Assembly (NCBI GenBank): GCA_903889895.1
Contig: CAISYZ010000193.1
Coordinates: 1-32,275 of the forward strand
Direction: 5' to 3'
Source: an uncultured Verrucomicrobia subdivision 3 bacterium
Lineage (GTDB): Bacteria > Verrucomicrobiota > Verrucomicrobiia > Limisphaerales > UBA11358
DNA: 32,275 nt
Shown: one piece after another, positions 1 through 8,628 of the stretch
How positions within the stretch are numbered: position 1 is the stretch's first letter
How the letters are laid out: each line of letters starts with the position of its first letter
Translations under genes and position numbers: made by a program
The notes under the pieces: generated by a model
Seen by the model: only the letters and a program-made list of their open reading frames with translations
Databases searched by the model: none
What the model was told of the DNA's origin: nothing

Positions 1-84
1 AACTTGCCAGACCCAAAATTCACATCTTGTCCGGCAAGACGTTGAACCTAGCTCAAGGCAAGAATTTTGTCAAATTGCAGCAAA

Positions 85-1434
85 TCAGTGTATATCCCCG
101 GGATCTTCCATCAACTCCGTCATCGGCAAAGCAATTCGCTGCCGGTTCGAGGTGTAGTGGCTGCTGGTCGTCCCAATGTCGGCGTGCCGCAGCGCCGTCA
201 TCGCAGCATACAATCCGAAGTGCTGATTGATCATGCTGCCAAATTCCTTCCGCAACGTGTGCAGCGGTTTGTCAGATTTCACCCCTTTACTCCTGAGCCA
301 ATCATAAAGTTTCTGAAACGTCGGCTCCGCCCGGTAGTAACGCAAGTTGGCGTTCGGTCGCGCAGGCGAGTTCGATTCGATGACGAAACCAACTGAGACC
401 TTCGGTTTGAACCGCCCAATCTCTTTTGCCAGCGCCGGGTCGATTTCCACCCCGGCGGCGCTTTCAGCCGATTTCAAACCATGATGTTCCGTTGTCGCCA
501 CCTCGATAACACCCTTGTCCAAGTGGACGTGCGTCCATTCCAAGCCATCAATCTCACCTTTTCTCAATCCCACACCCAGACCTAATAGGAAAGCGAGGTA
601 AACACCCGAGTTGGTTTCAGCCAGTTCCGCTTTGGCGTCGTTGAACAATTGTTTCGGATCCAAGTTGCTGGTGTATTTTGGTGCGCGGTTCTTTTCTACC
701 TTCACGCCCTGAAATGGCAGCGGATCCGGCAGCCTCAAATTCAAACGGTCAATCCATTTACGGGAAAATAAAGCGCGAGCACATCGCAGATACGAGTTGG
801 CCGAACGGACGGCACGTTGCCGGGCCTGCGGATTCACATCCCGCTTCTTGATATATTGAACCCGCCAGTCATTCAACCGGTTGGCTGTGATGCGGGTCAA
901 CTTCACGGCATGCACCTTTTCCAGCCACGCGGCTCGCTGTCCGTCCCGGTAGGAGAATTTGGCCGGATCTTCGCCAAACTCATGAATGTCTGCCACGAGC
1001 CGGCGAAAATAACTGGCGTAGTTTCGGAAGGTTCTGGCCTTCAGTCCGGATTTGGCGTCCACCGCTGCTAGGAAATCACCCACAGTGGGATCATCGCGGC
1101 GCACCACCATCTCAGGATTGTATTGTGCCTCGGCGGCGTCCCAGCCCTTGGCGACAATGTTCAGATAAATATCCCGGGCCTTGATGGCGGCGGCATCTTT
1201 ATTGTTCGTGCCAAGGGCGAAGCCTTTGCGCCGGCCCAGGTGTTGGATTCTAATTGACCATTCGTTGACCTCGACTAGTTTGCCTTCATGAGTGTAACAA
1301 CGCCGTTCCAAGCGCACCTTCCAGAAGTCGGAATGCGTCTTGGCCACTCCGCGCCGGGGCAAATCAGCAAGTTGAATCTTGACCACTTCTTGGCCACTTT
1401 TCAGGTTTTGTCCGATGGTTTTAGGTTGTCTCAT
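85..1434 (-). CDS. Tyrosine recombinase (phage-type integrase)
   Basis: A 449-residue site-specific recombinase that would integrate or excise a mobile element by DNA strand exchange. The C-terminal catalytic domain carries the family residues in the right order: Arg291 (in GLRKGE), a Lys candidate at 321, His392 and Arg395 (in HTLRKE), His417 (in LRHADIG) and the nucleophile Tyr427 (in SSHYTS). The N-terminal half, about residues 115-225, reads as the helical core-binding domain, preceded by about 100 residues that could bind arm sites. The ATG at 1434 is chosen because it gives a full-length protein. About 100 bp upstream lies the 3' half of a tRNA-Arg, so the integrase sits against its own attachment site. 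The gene is visibly less GC-rich than the genes right of the tRNA scar, consistent with transfer. The catalytic set is complete, so the protein is probably functional. Subfamily and element type cannot be told from the window. Confidence 0.92.
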   Translation of the reverse strand: MRQPKTIGQNLKSGQEVVKIQLADLPRRGVAKTHSDFWKVRLERRCYTHEGKLVEVNEWSIRIQHLGRRKGFALGTNNKDAAAIKARDIYLNIVAKGWDAAEAQYNPEMVVRRDDPTVGDFLAAVDAKSGLKARTFRNYASYFRRLVADIHEFGEDPAKFSYRDGQRAAWLEKVHAVKLTRITANRLNDWRVQYIKKRDVNPQARQRAVRSANSYLRCARALFSRKWIDRLNLRLPDPLPFQGVKVEKNRAPKYTSNLDPKQLFNDAKAELAETNSGVYLAFLLGLGVGLRKGEIDGLEWTHVHLDKGVIEVATTEHHGLKSAESAAGVEIDPALAKEIGRFKPKVSVGFVIESNSPARPNANLRYYRAEPTFQKLYDWLRSKGVKSDKPLHTLRKEFGSMINQHFGLYAAMTALRHADIGTTSSHYTSNRQRIALPMTELMEDPGDIH

Positions 1435-1530
1435 GTTGTGTCAGAATCCGGCCAATAACCTAATTCCAGAGCCTAAAATACGCAACAGAATAAAACTTAA
1501 CACAACTTGAGGCAACATTGATGATTCCAA

Positions 1531-1575
1531 CTTCGGATCAGAAGGTTGCAGGTTCAAGTCCTGCCGGATGCACCA
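1531..1575 (+). other. 3' half of tRNA-Arg(UCG): attachment-site scar
   Basis: The bases fold as the 3' half of a tRNA. They give an anticodon loop with TCG at 1533-1535, a 3' anticodon strand at 1538-1542, a 5-base variable loop, a perfect 5-bp T stem (1548-1552 with 1560-1564) around a 7-base TTCAAGT loop, the 3' acceptor strand CGGATGC (1565-1571), discriminator A and encoded CCA. The bases before 1531 cannot complete the anticodon stem (two of five pairs fail), and no D arm or 5' acceptor strand is present. This is what remains when an element recombines into the anticodon/T-arm part of a tRNA gene. The intact copy should lie at the other element end, left of the window. Identity as Arg rests on the TCG anticodon. 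Confidence 0.8.
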
Positions 1576-1617
1576 GTTCGATTGGCCTTTTTTGCTGGCC
1601 GGCTGTTCAAATAATTT

Positions 1618-2445
1618 ATGCGCCTGTTTGAATCCATCATTGACGCGAACCATCGCGCGGTCGCCGGCGATGCCAGCGCCGGTCTGCGTCCCGCGGATTT
1701 TGCGGACGCATTGCCGGTCATCGCGCTGACGTGCGTGGATCCGCGTCTGAATGCGCTGTTTCCCAGCGCGCTCGGCCTGCCCGGCGAACAATTCATCTGG
1801 CTGCGCAATGCCGGCAACATCATCACCGGCCCGCTCAGCAGCACGATGCGTTCGCTCGCGCTGGCGTGCGCCGTGAAAGGCGGCGAGGAAATTGCCATCA
1901 TCGGTCACACGGATTGTCAGGTCGCGAAGACGACGATGGTGGTGCTGTTGGATAAATTGAAAGAGCTGGGCGTGGACCGCAGCCGGTTGCCGGACAACCT
2001 GAGCGACTTCTTTGGCACGTTCGGCAGCGAGCGGCAGAATGTCATCAAGGCCGTGGAATTCGCGCGGAGCAGCCCGCTCATTGGCGCAAAGATTCCCGTG
2101 CATGGCCTGATGATTGAGGTCGCCACCGGCAAGCTGGACTGGGTGGTGAACGGCTATGAGACGTTGACCGCGCCCGCGCAGGCGAAGGTGGCGATGCCAG
2201 AGTTCGCGGCGCTCGGCGCGCTCGGCGCGGACAAGGGCTTTGATTTGGGTGAGATGAAATTTCCCGAAATGAAAATCGGTGATGCGGCAGTGAAGCCGCT
2301 GGTGATGCCAACGCCGCCCGTCGGCGCAGACGAGCCACCGGTTGTTGAAGCGCCGAAAGCACAACCGCCCACCTTGCCGCCGTTGCGAAAGAAATCACCG
2401 CCCCCGCCGCCCATCCAGCCGCGGCCGCGGTTTCCCGGTCGCTGA
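1618..2445 (+). CDS. Beta-carbonic anhydrase-like protein with proline-rich tail
   Basis: Predicted zinc enzyme for reversible CO2 hydration, cytoplasmic, with no signal peptide. The beta-class signature is intact: Cys39, Asp41 and Arg43 in TCVDPRL (the Cys ligand and Asp/Arg dyad), then RNAGN at 63-67, then His97 and Cys100 in GHTDCQ as the other two zinc ligands. The catalytic part ends near residue 185. Beyond it lies an unusual tail of about 90 residues, very rich in proline and ending in basic residues, that is not part of the normal fold. Its stop is one base from the stop of the convergent GH20 gene. It is the first chromosomal gene after the tRNA scar, which argues it is host DNA and not element cargo. 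The ATG at 1618 is used because the first helix begins there; no clear ribosome-binding site is seen. A divergent member with another hydrolytic role is possible. Confidence 0.82.
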   Translation: MRLFESIIDANHRAVAGDASAGLRPADFADALPVIALTCVDPRLNALFPSALGLPGEQFIWLRNAGNIITGPLSSTMRSLALACAVKGGEEIAIIGHTDCQVAKTTMVVLLDKLKELGVDRSRLPDNLSDFFGTFGSERQNVIKAVEFARSSPLIGAKIPVHGLMIEVATGKLDWVVNGYETLTAPAQAKVAMPEFAALGALGADKGFDLGEMKFPEMKIGDAAVKPLVMPTPPVGADEPPVVEAPKAQPPTLPPLRKKSPPPPPIQPRPRFPGR

Positions 2446-2446
2446 T

Positions 2447-4234
2447 TCAGCGCCAGTCGCCCCGCTGATAATCTTCCCGCCGCCATTTCAAGAACGGGGT
2501 GCAACGTTTTGGCGTCGCCTTGTTGCGTGATGGCCAGTAAGCGTTAAAATCTTGCTCCAGCTTTTGCAATGCGCGGATGCCTCGTTTTGCCATCTTTTCC
2601 GCCGCGGAAGTTTTTCCGGCAGTGACGGCCTGTTGCCACAACATGAACTGGCAGGATTGCTCCGCCATGCGCGCGGTCAGATCCAGTTCGCGCAGCAGGA
2701 GCTTGCCGGAGGCGGAAGCTGGTTCGGCGCGGAGCAGGGTGGCGCGTTGCTTTTGAATTTCCCTCAAAGCCGCGACAATTTTCTTCGCGGGAATCTTTGC
2801 GAACCACTTCAATCCGTTCCGGCAAAACAATTCGCGCTCCGCCGGTTTGGGCGCGGCGATGACCGTGCCGAGCGGCGTTTCGTTGACGGTTTTCACGCCG
2901 AGCTGTTGATGCGCGAAACCAAGGGCAAAGCCCGCTTCAGCCAGCTTGCCGGTGGCATCTTCAAACACATCGCGGCTCAAAACTTTGGCCAGAACTTTTT
3001 CGTCCAGCGTTTTCGTGTTCCACGCCAGCGCCGCGCCGGCGGCGAATAACGGCCAGCTCACGGCTAGCGGTTGCTGATGCCCGCCGTCGCCCCAGTCAGT
3101 GTTAAGGAAACCAATCGCGCCAAACTTCTTCCCCGCCTTCGCGGCGGCGCGGAGGTTGGCGAGGGCGTTGTCGTGCTTGCCGATGAGCGTTTGCCAAGTC
3201 GAAGTGCCTGGGCAGATGTAAAAGGGAATTTTTGCCTTGGCGAACTGCGCGGCTTCCTTGGCAAACGGATGATTCGCTTCGTAGCCCCAGTTCATTGCGA
3301 TGACGTTCGCGGGCAGCTCGCGGATGAGTGCGGGATGTTTCAAAATGATGTCGCCCCAGAACATCATCTTTCGGTCACGCGCGGAAACTTCCCGATGAAG
3401 CTGCTTCAGAAAGTCGAGATAGACACGGCCTTGGCCTTTCGCGGCGGAAAGCTTTTTGCTTTGGCCTTTGCCCAAGTCCCACGTTTCGTCGCCGCCGATG
3501 TTGAAGAACTCGCTGGAAAAGTTTGGCAGCAACTCGTCGTAAAGCCCGCGCAGAAAGGGCAGGGTGCCGGGATGGTTCGGGGCGAGTGTGGTCGGGCGGC
3601 GTAGAAAATCCTTGGTCTCGGCAAGAAAAGGCTCGGACAGTTCGCCAAGATTTTTCAGACGTGGGTCTTCGAGAAAATAACGCAGGTGACCGAAGGAATT
3701 CTGGTTCGGAACCAAATCAATTCCCAGTCTGCGACAACGCGCATCGAGCGTTTTGATTTCCTTCGCCGTGAGCGCGCCCCAGCTTTGCCAGATGCGTTTG
3801 TATTTCCGATAAGCGAACGTGTGCTCGGTGTAAAGTTGCAGCTCATTGATTTTTAAATCCGCCAGTTTTTCGGCAAGATCAAGCAGCGTCTCTAGTTTAG
3901 GCACGCGGCCGCGCGAAATGTCGAGCATGACGCCCCGCCGCGCGAAATCCGGCCAGTCGCGAATCTTCAGGCAGGGAAGTTTGCATCCATATTCGCGGAC
4001 CAATTGTCGCAAGGTCGCCTTTGCTGCACGCAGGCCGCCGGTGTCGCGAAAATGAATTTCAATTCCATTTTTGGCAATCGTCAGCGTATAGCTTTCGGGA
4101 TGATTCGGCGTTTTTTGGAGTTCATGCTTCAGTGTGAGGTTTGGACATGCTGGAGCTTGAACTCCAACTGGCTTGGGCAAAAGAAAACTCCCCGGTCGCC
4201 TTTCCAGCGAGCGGGGAGTGGGAATCAGATTCAT
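2447..4234 (-). CDS. Beta-N-acetylhexosaminidase-like glycoside hydrolase (GH20)
   Basis: A 595-residue protein of the GH20 hexosaminidase group, which removes terminal beta-linked GlcNAc or GalNAc through the substrate acetamido group. The N-terminal 90 residues resemble the small domain preceding GH20 barrels. The barrel follows, with RRGVMLDISRGRVP near residue 100 (family strand 1) and the catalytic Asp249-Glu250 pair in GGDETWDLG. FWGD and MNWGYEA further on are typical substrate-pocket tryptophan segments. The last 150 residues are helical and lysine-rich. No signal peptide is seen, so it may act on imported oligosaccharides. The ATG at 4234 is preferred over an in-frame TTG at 4252, which would overlap leuD; the chosen start lies 7 bp after the leuD stop, so the two may be co-transcribed. 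Exact substrate is uncertain. Confidence 0.82.
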   Translation of the reverse strand: MNLIPTPRSLERRPGSFLLPKPVGVQAPACPNLTLKHELQKTPNHPESYTLTIAKNGIEIHFRDTGGLRAAKATLRQLVREYGCKLPCLKIRDWPDFARRGVMLDISRGRVPKLETLLDLAEKLADLKINELQLYTEHTFAYRKYKRIWQSWGALTAKEIKTLDARCRRLGIDLVPNQNSFGHLRYFLEDPRLKNLGELSEPFLAETKDFLRRPTTLAPNHPGTLPFLRGLYDELLPNFSSEFFNIGGDETWDLGKGQSKKLSAAKGQGRVYLDFLKQLHREVSARDRKMMFWGDIILKHPALIRELPANVIAMNWGYEANHPFAKEAAQFAKAKIPFYICPGTSTWQTLIGKHDNALANLRAAAKAGKKFGAIGFLNTDWGDGGHQQPLAVSWPLFAAGAALAWNTKTLDEKVLAKVLSRDVFEDATGKLAEAGFALGFAHQQLGVKTVNETPLGTVIAAPKPAERELFCRNGLKWFAKIPAKKIVAALREIQKQRATLLRAEPASASGKLLLRELDLTARMAEQSCQFMLWQQAVTAGKTSAAEKMAKRGIRALQKLEQDFNAYWPSRNKATPKRCTPFLKWRREDYQRGDWR

Positions 4235-4241
4235 CTGCGAA

Positions 4242-4793
4242 TCACTTCGCAATCATGCCGCTGTTGCGGGCGTAATTGAACAGCCCGCCGGCATCCACCA
4301 CCGGGCGCACGTCGCCGAGCGGCTTGAATTTGTAAACCTTGCCGGTGTCCTTGACCGTCACGGTCGCGGCGTCGAGGTCCACGGTCACGACATCGCCGGT
4401 TTTCAAAATATCGCAGAGGCGGTCGGCACATTCGCAGGGATACAGTTCGCCGGTGGCGACGCAGTTGCGGAAGAAAATACGGGCAAAACTTTCCGCGAGG
4501 ACAATTTCGCAATTCGCCGAACCCATCGCGATGGGCGCGTGTTCGCGGGAGCTGCCGCAGCCGAAGTTTTTGCCGGCGACGACGATGGGATATTCGCTAT
4601 CGAGCTGGCCTTCCTTGACGTAGCGATTGGGATAAAGCGACGCGGGCAGGCCGTCGAGCGCGTAGCTGCCGAGCTTCTCGTATTCCTCGGCGATGGTGGG
4701 CACGAGGTTGAGAAATTGCGCGGAGATGATCTGGTCGGTGTCAATGTTGTCGCGCACCACATAGACTGGGCCGGTGAAAACAGATTTCGTCAT
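4242..4793 (-). CDS. leuD: 3-isopropylmalate dehydratase small subunit (LeuD), aconitase swivel domain
   Basis: Small subunit of isopropylmalate isomerase, which converts 2- to 3-isopropylmalate in leucine synthesis when paired with the iron-sulfur subunit LeuC. The 183-residue sequence has the swivel-domain hallmarks: [10 protein letters not shown] near the N-terminus and [14 protein letters not shown] in the middle, which binds substrate, then SFARIFFRN. Length fits the short bacterial/archaeal type (about 165-200). The start is set at the ATG at 4793 because the protein then begins just before the conserved [11 protein letters not shown] strand; an upstream in-frame TTG at 4832 adds residues with no family match. 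No leuC is next to it; the divergent neighbour is a pectin enzyme and the downstream one a GH20 gene, so LeuC must be encoded elsewhere. A homoaconitase small subunit is the main alternative. Confidence 0.88.
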   Translation of the reverse strand: MTKSVFTGPVYVVRDNIDTDQIISAQFLNLVPTIAEEYEKLGSYALDGLPASLYPNRYVKEGQLDSEYPIVVAGKNFGCGSSREHAPIAMGSANCEIVLAESFARIFFRNCVATGELYPCECADRLCDILKTGDVVTVDLDAATVTVKDTGKVYKFKPLGDVRPVVDAGGLFNYARNSGMIAK

Positions 4794-4927
4794 GCCCAGA
4801 ATCTGCCGTTTGCCGCCGCAATTTTCAATCAAATATCCTTGTCGTTACCAGCGGCGCGCGGTTTTTGCGGTAAAAGTTTTGTCGCCGACCGGGGCTGGCT
4901 TTTGCTAAGTTGGGACTTTCCTCCCAT

Positions 4928-6175
4928 ATGAAGCTGAAATATTTTTGCTGGCTGGGCTTGATGGCATTGATGGGCTGTGTGCTGGTGCGGCCGCAACCAA
5001 ATCAATACGCCGGCGCAACGCCGCTGGTCTGGTCGCAGCGGCTGGCCGCGTCCGAGATGGCGCGGCGCGGCGATTCGCTCGCCTGGCAGCCGGGCGGCAA
5101 GGCGAAATGGGATTATGCTGCCGGATTGTTCACGTTGTCGTTGCTCAAGCTCAATGAAATCGCGCCGGATGCTCGGTATGTCAACTATTCGGAGAAAGCA
5201 ATCGGATCATTCGTCTCGCCGGACGGTGAAATTGCCACCTACAAACCCGCGGAATACCAGCTCGACGCCATCAATCCGGGCCGGACGTTGCTCGCGCTCT
5301 GGCAGACTGAGGGCGATCGTGAGCGAAAATGTTTTTTTGGCTGTGCCAATCTGGTGTTGCAATTCTTGCAGCAGCCGCGCACGCCGGACGGCGGCTTCTG
5401 GCACAAGCAAAGATACACGAACCAAATGTGGCTGGACGGGATTTACATGGCCGAGCCGTTCTATTGCGCCATGGGGCCTTATCTCAAAGATCCGACCTCA
5501 GCTTATGACGAGGTGGCGCGGCAGATTCAGTTAATTGACACGCATACTTACGACGCGCGGACGGGATTGCATCATCACGGATGGGACGCCGCCAAGGTGC
5601 AGCCGTGGGCCGACCCGGTGACCGGCTGTTCGTCAAACTTCTGGGGTCGCGGCGAAGGCTGGTTGGCGATGGCTCTGGTGGATGTGCTGGACACTTTCCC
5701 AACCAATCATCCCGCGCGCGCGCAAATCATCGCCACGTTGCAAAAGACGGCGGCGGGCATCGTGAAATGGCAAGACGCCCAAACCGGTTTGTGGTGGCAG
5801 GTGCTTGATGCGGGCGGGCGCAAAGGCAATTATCAGGAAGCCACGGCGTCCGCGATGTTCGTCTATGCGCTCGCGAAGGGCGTAAACCACGGCTACCTGT
5901 CGCGCGACCTCATTCCGGCAATCCAGAAAGGCTATGCCGGCATCATTCAAAATTTCATCCGATCAGACGGCGCGGATCGCTCGTCACTCACACAATGTTG
6001 CCAGGTGGCCGGCTTGGGTGGCGCGCCGGGCAGCGGACATTACCGCGACGGCAGTTTCAATTATTACATCAGTGAGCCCATCGTGGCGAACGACCTCAAA
6101 GGCGTCGGGCCGTTTATTCTGGCGGGGATCGAACTGGAAAAACTGGGCGCGGTGCCGATGGCAAATCAGCCGTAA
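4928..6175 (+). CDS. Lipoprotein glycoside hydrolase GH105/GH88 (unsaturated rhamnogalacturonyl hydrolase type)
   Basis: A 415-residue (alpha/alpha)6-barrel enzyme expected to remove the unsaturated uronic acid from the non-reducing end of oligosaccharides left by pectin lyases. The ATG at 4928 gives a lipoprotein signal: basic start, hydrophobic stretch and a LMGC lipobox with Cys17, so the enzyme is probably membrane-anchored in the periplasm or on the surface. An in-frame TTG at 4910 would only add six residues. Family landmarks are YQLDAINPGRT (Asp113), MWLDGIYMAEPF (Asp170, the position of the general acid/base) and FWGRGEGWLAMAL (residues 238-250). It is transcribed divergently from leuD and followed 54 bp later by a second GH105-type gene on the same strand, so the two probably work on related substrates. 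Confidence 0.87.
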   Translation: MKLKYFCWLGLMALMGCVLVRPQPNQYAGATPLVWSQRLAASEMARRGDSLAWQPGGKAKWDYAAGLFTLSLLKLNEIAPDARYVNYSEKAIGSFVSPDGEIATYKPAEYQLDAINPGRTLLALWQTEGDRERKCFFGCANLVLQFLQQPRTPDGGFWHKQRYTNQMWLDGIYMAEPFYCAMGPYLKDPTSAYDEVARQIQLIDTHTYDARTGLHHHGWDAAKVQPWADPVTGCSSNFWGRGEGWLAMALVDVLDTFPTNHPARAQIIATLQKTAAGIVKWQDAQTGLWWQVLDAGGRKGNYQEATASAMFVYALAKGVNHGYLSRDLIPAIQKGYAGIIQNFIRSDGADRSSLTQCCQVAGLGGAPGSGHYRDGSFNYYISEPIVANDLKGVGPFILAGIELEKLGAVPMANQP

Positions 6176-6229
6176 CTCTTTTATCGTTTCGACATCTATC
6201 AACGCATCTGTTATCCGAATCACCTGCAC

Positions 6230-8554
6230 ATGAAAATCAACATGCTTCGCTCCGTTGCGTCCATCGCCGGCATCAGTTTGGCTCTCCACCTTCCGGCGCA
6301 ACCGGCTTCGTCGGAGATCGCACCCAAGCCCGTTCTCGAACTGATGCAGCGCGTCGCCGACTGGCAGCTCGCGCATCCGTCGCTCACCACCAATCGTCCC
6401 GCCACCGGCTGGGTGCAGGCCGCCGGCGACGCCGGCATGATGGCGCTCGCCGGCATTTCCGGCGACGTGAAGTATCGCGATGCCATGTTCGCGCTCGGTG
6501 AAACGAACAGTTGGCAACTTGGTAAAAAACTTTATGACGCGGACGACCATGTCATCGGCCAGACTTGGGCGGAATTGTATTTGCTTTACCGCGCGCCGAA
6601 AATGATTATGCCCCTGCGCGCGAAATTTGATGCGGTAATTGCCAAGCCTTCTCAGGTGACTGATATGCATTTCGGTGCGAAGGAAAATCCCAAGACCCGC
6701 GAAATTTGGAGTTGGGCGGATTCGCTGTTTATGGGGCCGCCGACATGGGTGCGCCTTTACGCGGCCACCGGCGATGAGCGTTACCTGAATTTCGCCGTTA
6801 AGGAATGGTGGCGCACGACGGATTTCCTCTACGACAAGGACGAGCATCTGTATTTCCGCGACAACCGGTATTTCACCAAGAAGGAGGCGAACGGCCAGAA
6901 AGTATTCTGGGGTCGTGGCAACGGCTGGGTGATGGCCGGCCTCGTCCGCGTGTTGCAATATTTGCCGACGAACCATCCCGACCGGCCGCGCTTCGAGCAA
7001 TTGTTCAAGGACATGGCCGCCAAAATCCTGACCTGCCAGCAGCCGGATGGACTCTGGCGCGCGAGCCTGCTTGCCCCGGACAGTTATCCGCTCAAAGAAA
7101 CCAGCGGCTCCGGTTTTTACACCTACGCGCTGGCGTGGGGTGTGAACCAAGGCTTGCTCGACCGCGCGCAATTTGAACCTGCCGTGCGCAAGGCGTGGGC
7201 CGCGCTCGTCAGCTGCGTGGATGCCGATGGCAAACTGACGCACGTTCAGCCCATCGGTGCGGACCCGAAGAAATTTGCGGAGAACTCCACGGAAGTTTAC
7301 GGCGTCGGCGCGTTCCTGCTCGCGGGCAGCGAGGTTTATCGGATGGCGATTTTTGAAAACAATAAAGCTGTCACGGTTAAAGTAATAAATCCGGCAAACT
7401 TCTGGCGTGAAAATGAAACAGTTGAAATTAACCCCGACACTCTAACAACGACCAATGGAGCTTATATGTTCGCAGTCATGGAAGGAGCTTCTTCACGCAT
7501 TTTAGATTCGCAGCTTTATTCAGAGTTAAATAAGCACCCTGGTTCAGAAAGGCCGCACGAAACCAAATTGCTTTTTCAGGTTGATCTTTCACCTGGTGAA
7601 ACGCGGACATACTCCATTCTAGTTCTAAGCGTTGCCGCAATGGATTATCTGCCGGAACCAATCGTAAAAACCTTTGCCCGCTACGTTCCCGAACGCTACG
7701 ACGATTTTGCGTGGGAAAGCGACCGCATCGCGCATCGCACTTACGGCCAGGCGCTCATCAAAGCCGAACACACCATCAGCAGCGGCCCGGATGTCTGGAT
7801 CAAAAAAGATCACCGCCTCATCGTGGACGTGATGTATGCCACGAAACATTATCACGAGGACAACGGCTCGTTCATGGACGATTACCGCGTCGGCGCGAGC
7901 CGCGGCTGCGGCGGCATCGGCATCTGGGACGGCAAGAAACTTTTCACGTCCAGCAATTATCGCAACTGGAAGCTCATCACCACCGGCCCGATCCGCTCGG
8001 AGTTTGAACTGACTTACGACGCCTGGGACGCCGGCAACGGCCGGATGGTTTCCGAGACGAAGCGTTACAGCATTGACGCCGGCTCGTGGATGACCAAGGC
8101 GCAAAGCACTTTCACCAGCGACGACAAATCGCCGCTCACCATCGGCATCGGCCTGGCTGAGCGCGCGTGCCCGACGAACCGCGAAGAATTCTACGGTCGC
8201 GACCAAGCCGAAGGCTGGCTGGCCTATTGGCAGCCGGAAGACAAACCCAAAGGCACCATCGGCGACGCCATCATTTTGCCGAAAGACTCCGTGAAGGAAT
8301 TCACCAACGACAATCCTGAAATGCCCGACAGCGTGAAGCACGCGAACGTCCCGCAGCCGACGCACGAAGGCTACCCGGCCATCCGCAACCAGCTCGCGAT
8401 TGCGCGGGCGGAGGTCGGCAAGCCGTTCGAGTATTATTTCGGCGCGTGCTGGGACCGCAGCGGCGATTTTACGAACCACCTGCAATGGGAGGATTATGTG
8501 AAACGCTTCGCCGAGCGCCGCGACCAGCCGTTGCAGGTGTCGGTGGGGAATTAA
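6230..8554 (+). CDS. Secreted two-domain protein: GH105-like barrel plus DUF4861-like region
   Basis: A 774-residue exported protein with a signal peptide over about residues 1-27. Residues about 30-375 form a GH88/GH105-like barrel: YDADDHVIGQTWAELY, WADSLFMGPPTW (general-acid Asp in the usual SWADSLFM setting), FWGRGNGWVMAGL and TSGSGFYTYALAWGVN. Residues about 375-774 match in character the DUF4861 family, which often accompanies pectin and ulvan degradation genes, with GASRGCGGIGIWDG and CWDRSGDF near the end. The fusion suggests a tethered enzyme for unsaturated uronosides; the role of the second half is not established. The segment at 7350-7640, at the domain junction, is strikingly AT-richer than both flanks. 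The gene follows another GH105 gene by 54 bp, probably in one transcript, and ends at a large palindrome. Confidence 0.85.
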   Translation: MKINMLRSVASIAGISLALHLPAQPASSEIAPKPVLELMQRVADWQLAHPSLTTNRPATGWVQAAGDAGMMALAGISGDVKYRDAMFALGETNSWQLGKKLYDADDHVIGQTWAELYLLYRAPKMIMPLRAKFDAVIAKPSQVTDMHFGAKENPKTREIWSWADSLFMGPPTWVRLYAATGDERYLNFAVKEWWRTTDFLYDKDEHLYFRDNRYFTKKEANGQKVFWGRGNGWVMAGLVRVLQYLPTNHPDRPRFEQLFKDMAAKILTCQQPDGLWRASLLAPDSYPLKETSGSGFYTYALAWGVNQGLLDRAQFEPAVRKAWAALVSCVDADGKLTHVQPIGADPKKFAENSTEVYGVGAFLLAGSEVYRMAIFENNKAVTVKVINPANFWRENETVEINPDTLTTTNGAYMFAVMEGASSRILDSQLYSELNKHPGSERPHETKLLFQVDLSPGETRTYSILVLSVAAMDYLPEPIVKTFARYVPERYDDFAWESDRIAHRTYGQALIKAEHTISSGPDVWIKKDHRLIVDVMYATKHYHEDNGSFMDDYRVGASRGCGGIGIWDGKKLFTSSNYRNWKLITTGPIRSEFELTYDAWDAGNGRMVSETKRYSIDAGSWMTKAQSTFTSDDKSPLTIGIGLAERACPTNREEFYGRDQAEGWLAYWQPEDKPKGTIGDAIILPKDSVKEFTNDNPEMPDSVKHANVPQPTHEGYPAIRNQLAIARAEVGKPFEYYFGACWDRSGDFTNHLQWEDYVKRFAERRDQPLQVSVGN

Positions 8555-8559
8555 AATTG

Positions 8560-8621
8560 TCGCGCGAAAGACACGAAGGCGGCGAAGTCTTTCCCTCGCC
8601 AACTTCGCGGTCTTCGCGCGA
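8560..8621. repeat. Intergenic palindrome between convergent genes
   Basis: A 62-base imperfect palindrome fills the gap between the GH105/DUF4861 gene and the convergent eda gene. The outer arms (8560-8568, TCGCGCGAA, with 8612-8620) pair almost completely, and an inner pair GGCGAAGT (8581-8588) with ACTTCGC (8602-8608) adds a second stem. It could serve as a two-way transcription terminator, though it lacks a long T run, or be one copy of a dispersed palindromic repeat. Only one copy is seen in this window. Confidence 0.6.
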
Positions 8622-8628
8622 AACAGTG

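Noticed and set aside
1500-1575. Complete tRNA-Arg gene
   Set aside because: The anticodon 5' strand fails to pair, and no D arm or 5' acceptor strand exists upstream; only the 3' half is present.
1441-2364. 307-residue open frame on the minus strand
   Set aside because: It lies antisense to the carbonic anhydrase-like gene and runs through the tRNA scar; no homology signal.
4173-4931. 252-residue plus-strand frame over leuD
   Set aside because: It is antisense to leuD, whose motifs are unmistakable, and it has no domain.
5984-7243. 419-residue open frame on the minus strand
   Set aside because: It overlaps two clear GH105 genes in antisense, has no recognisable motif, and is explained by GC-rich codon bias.
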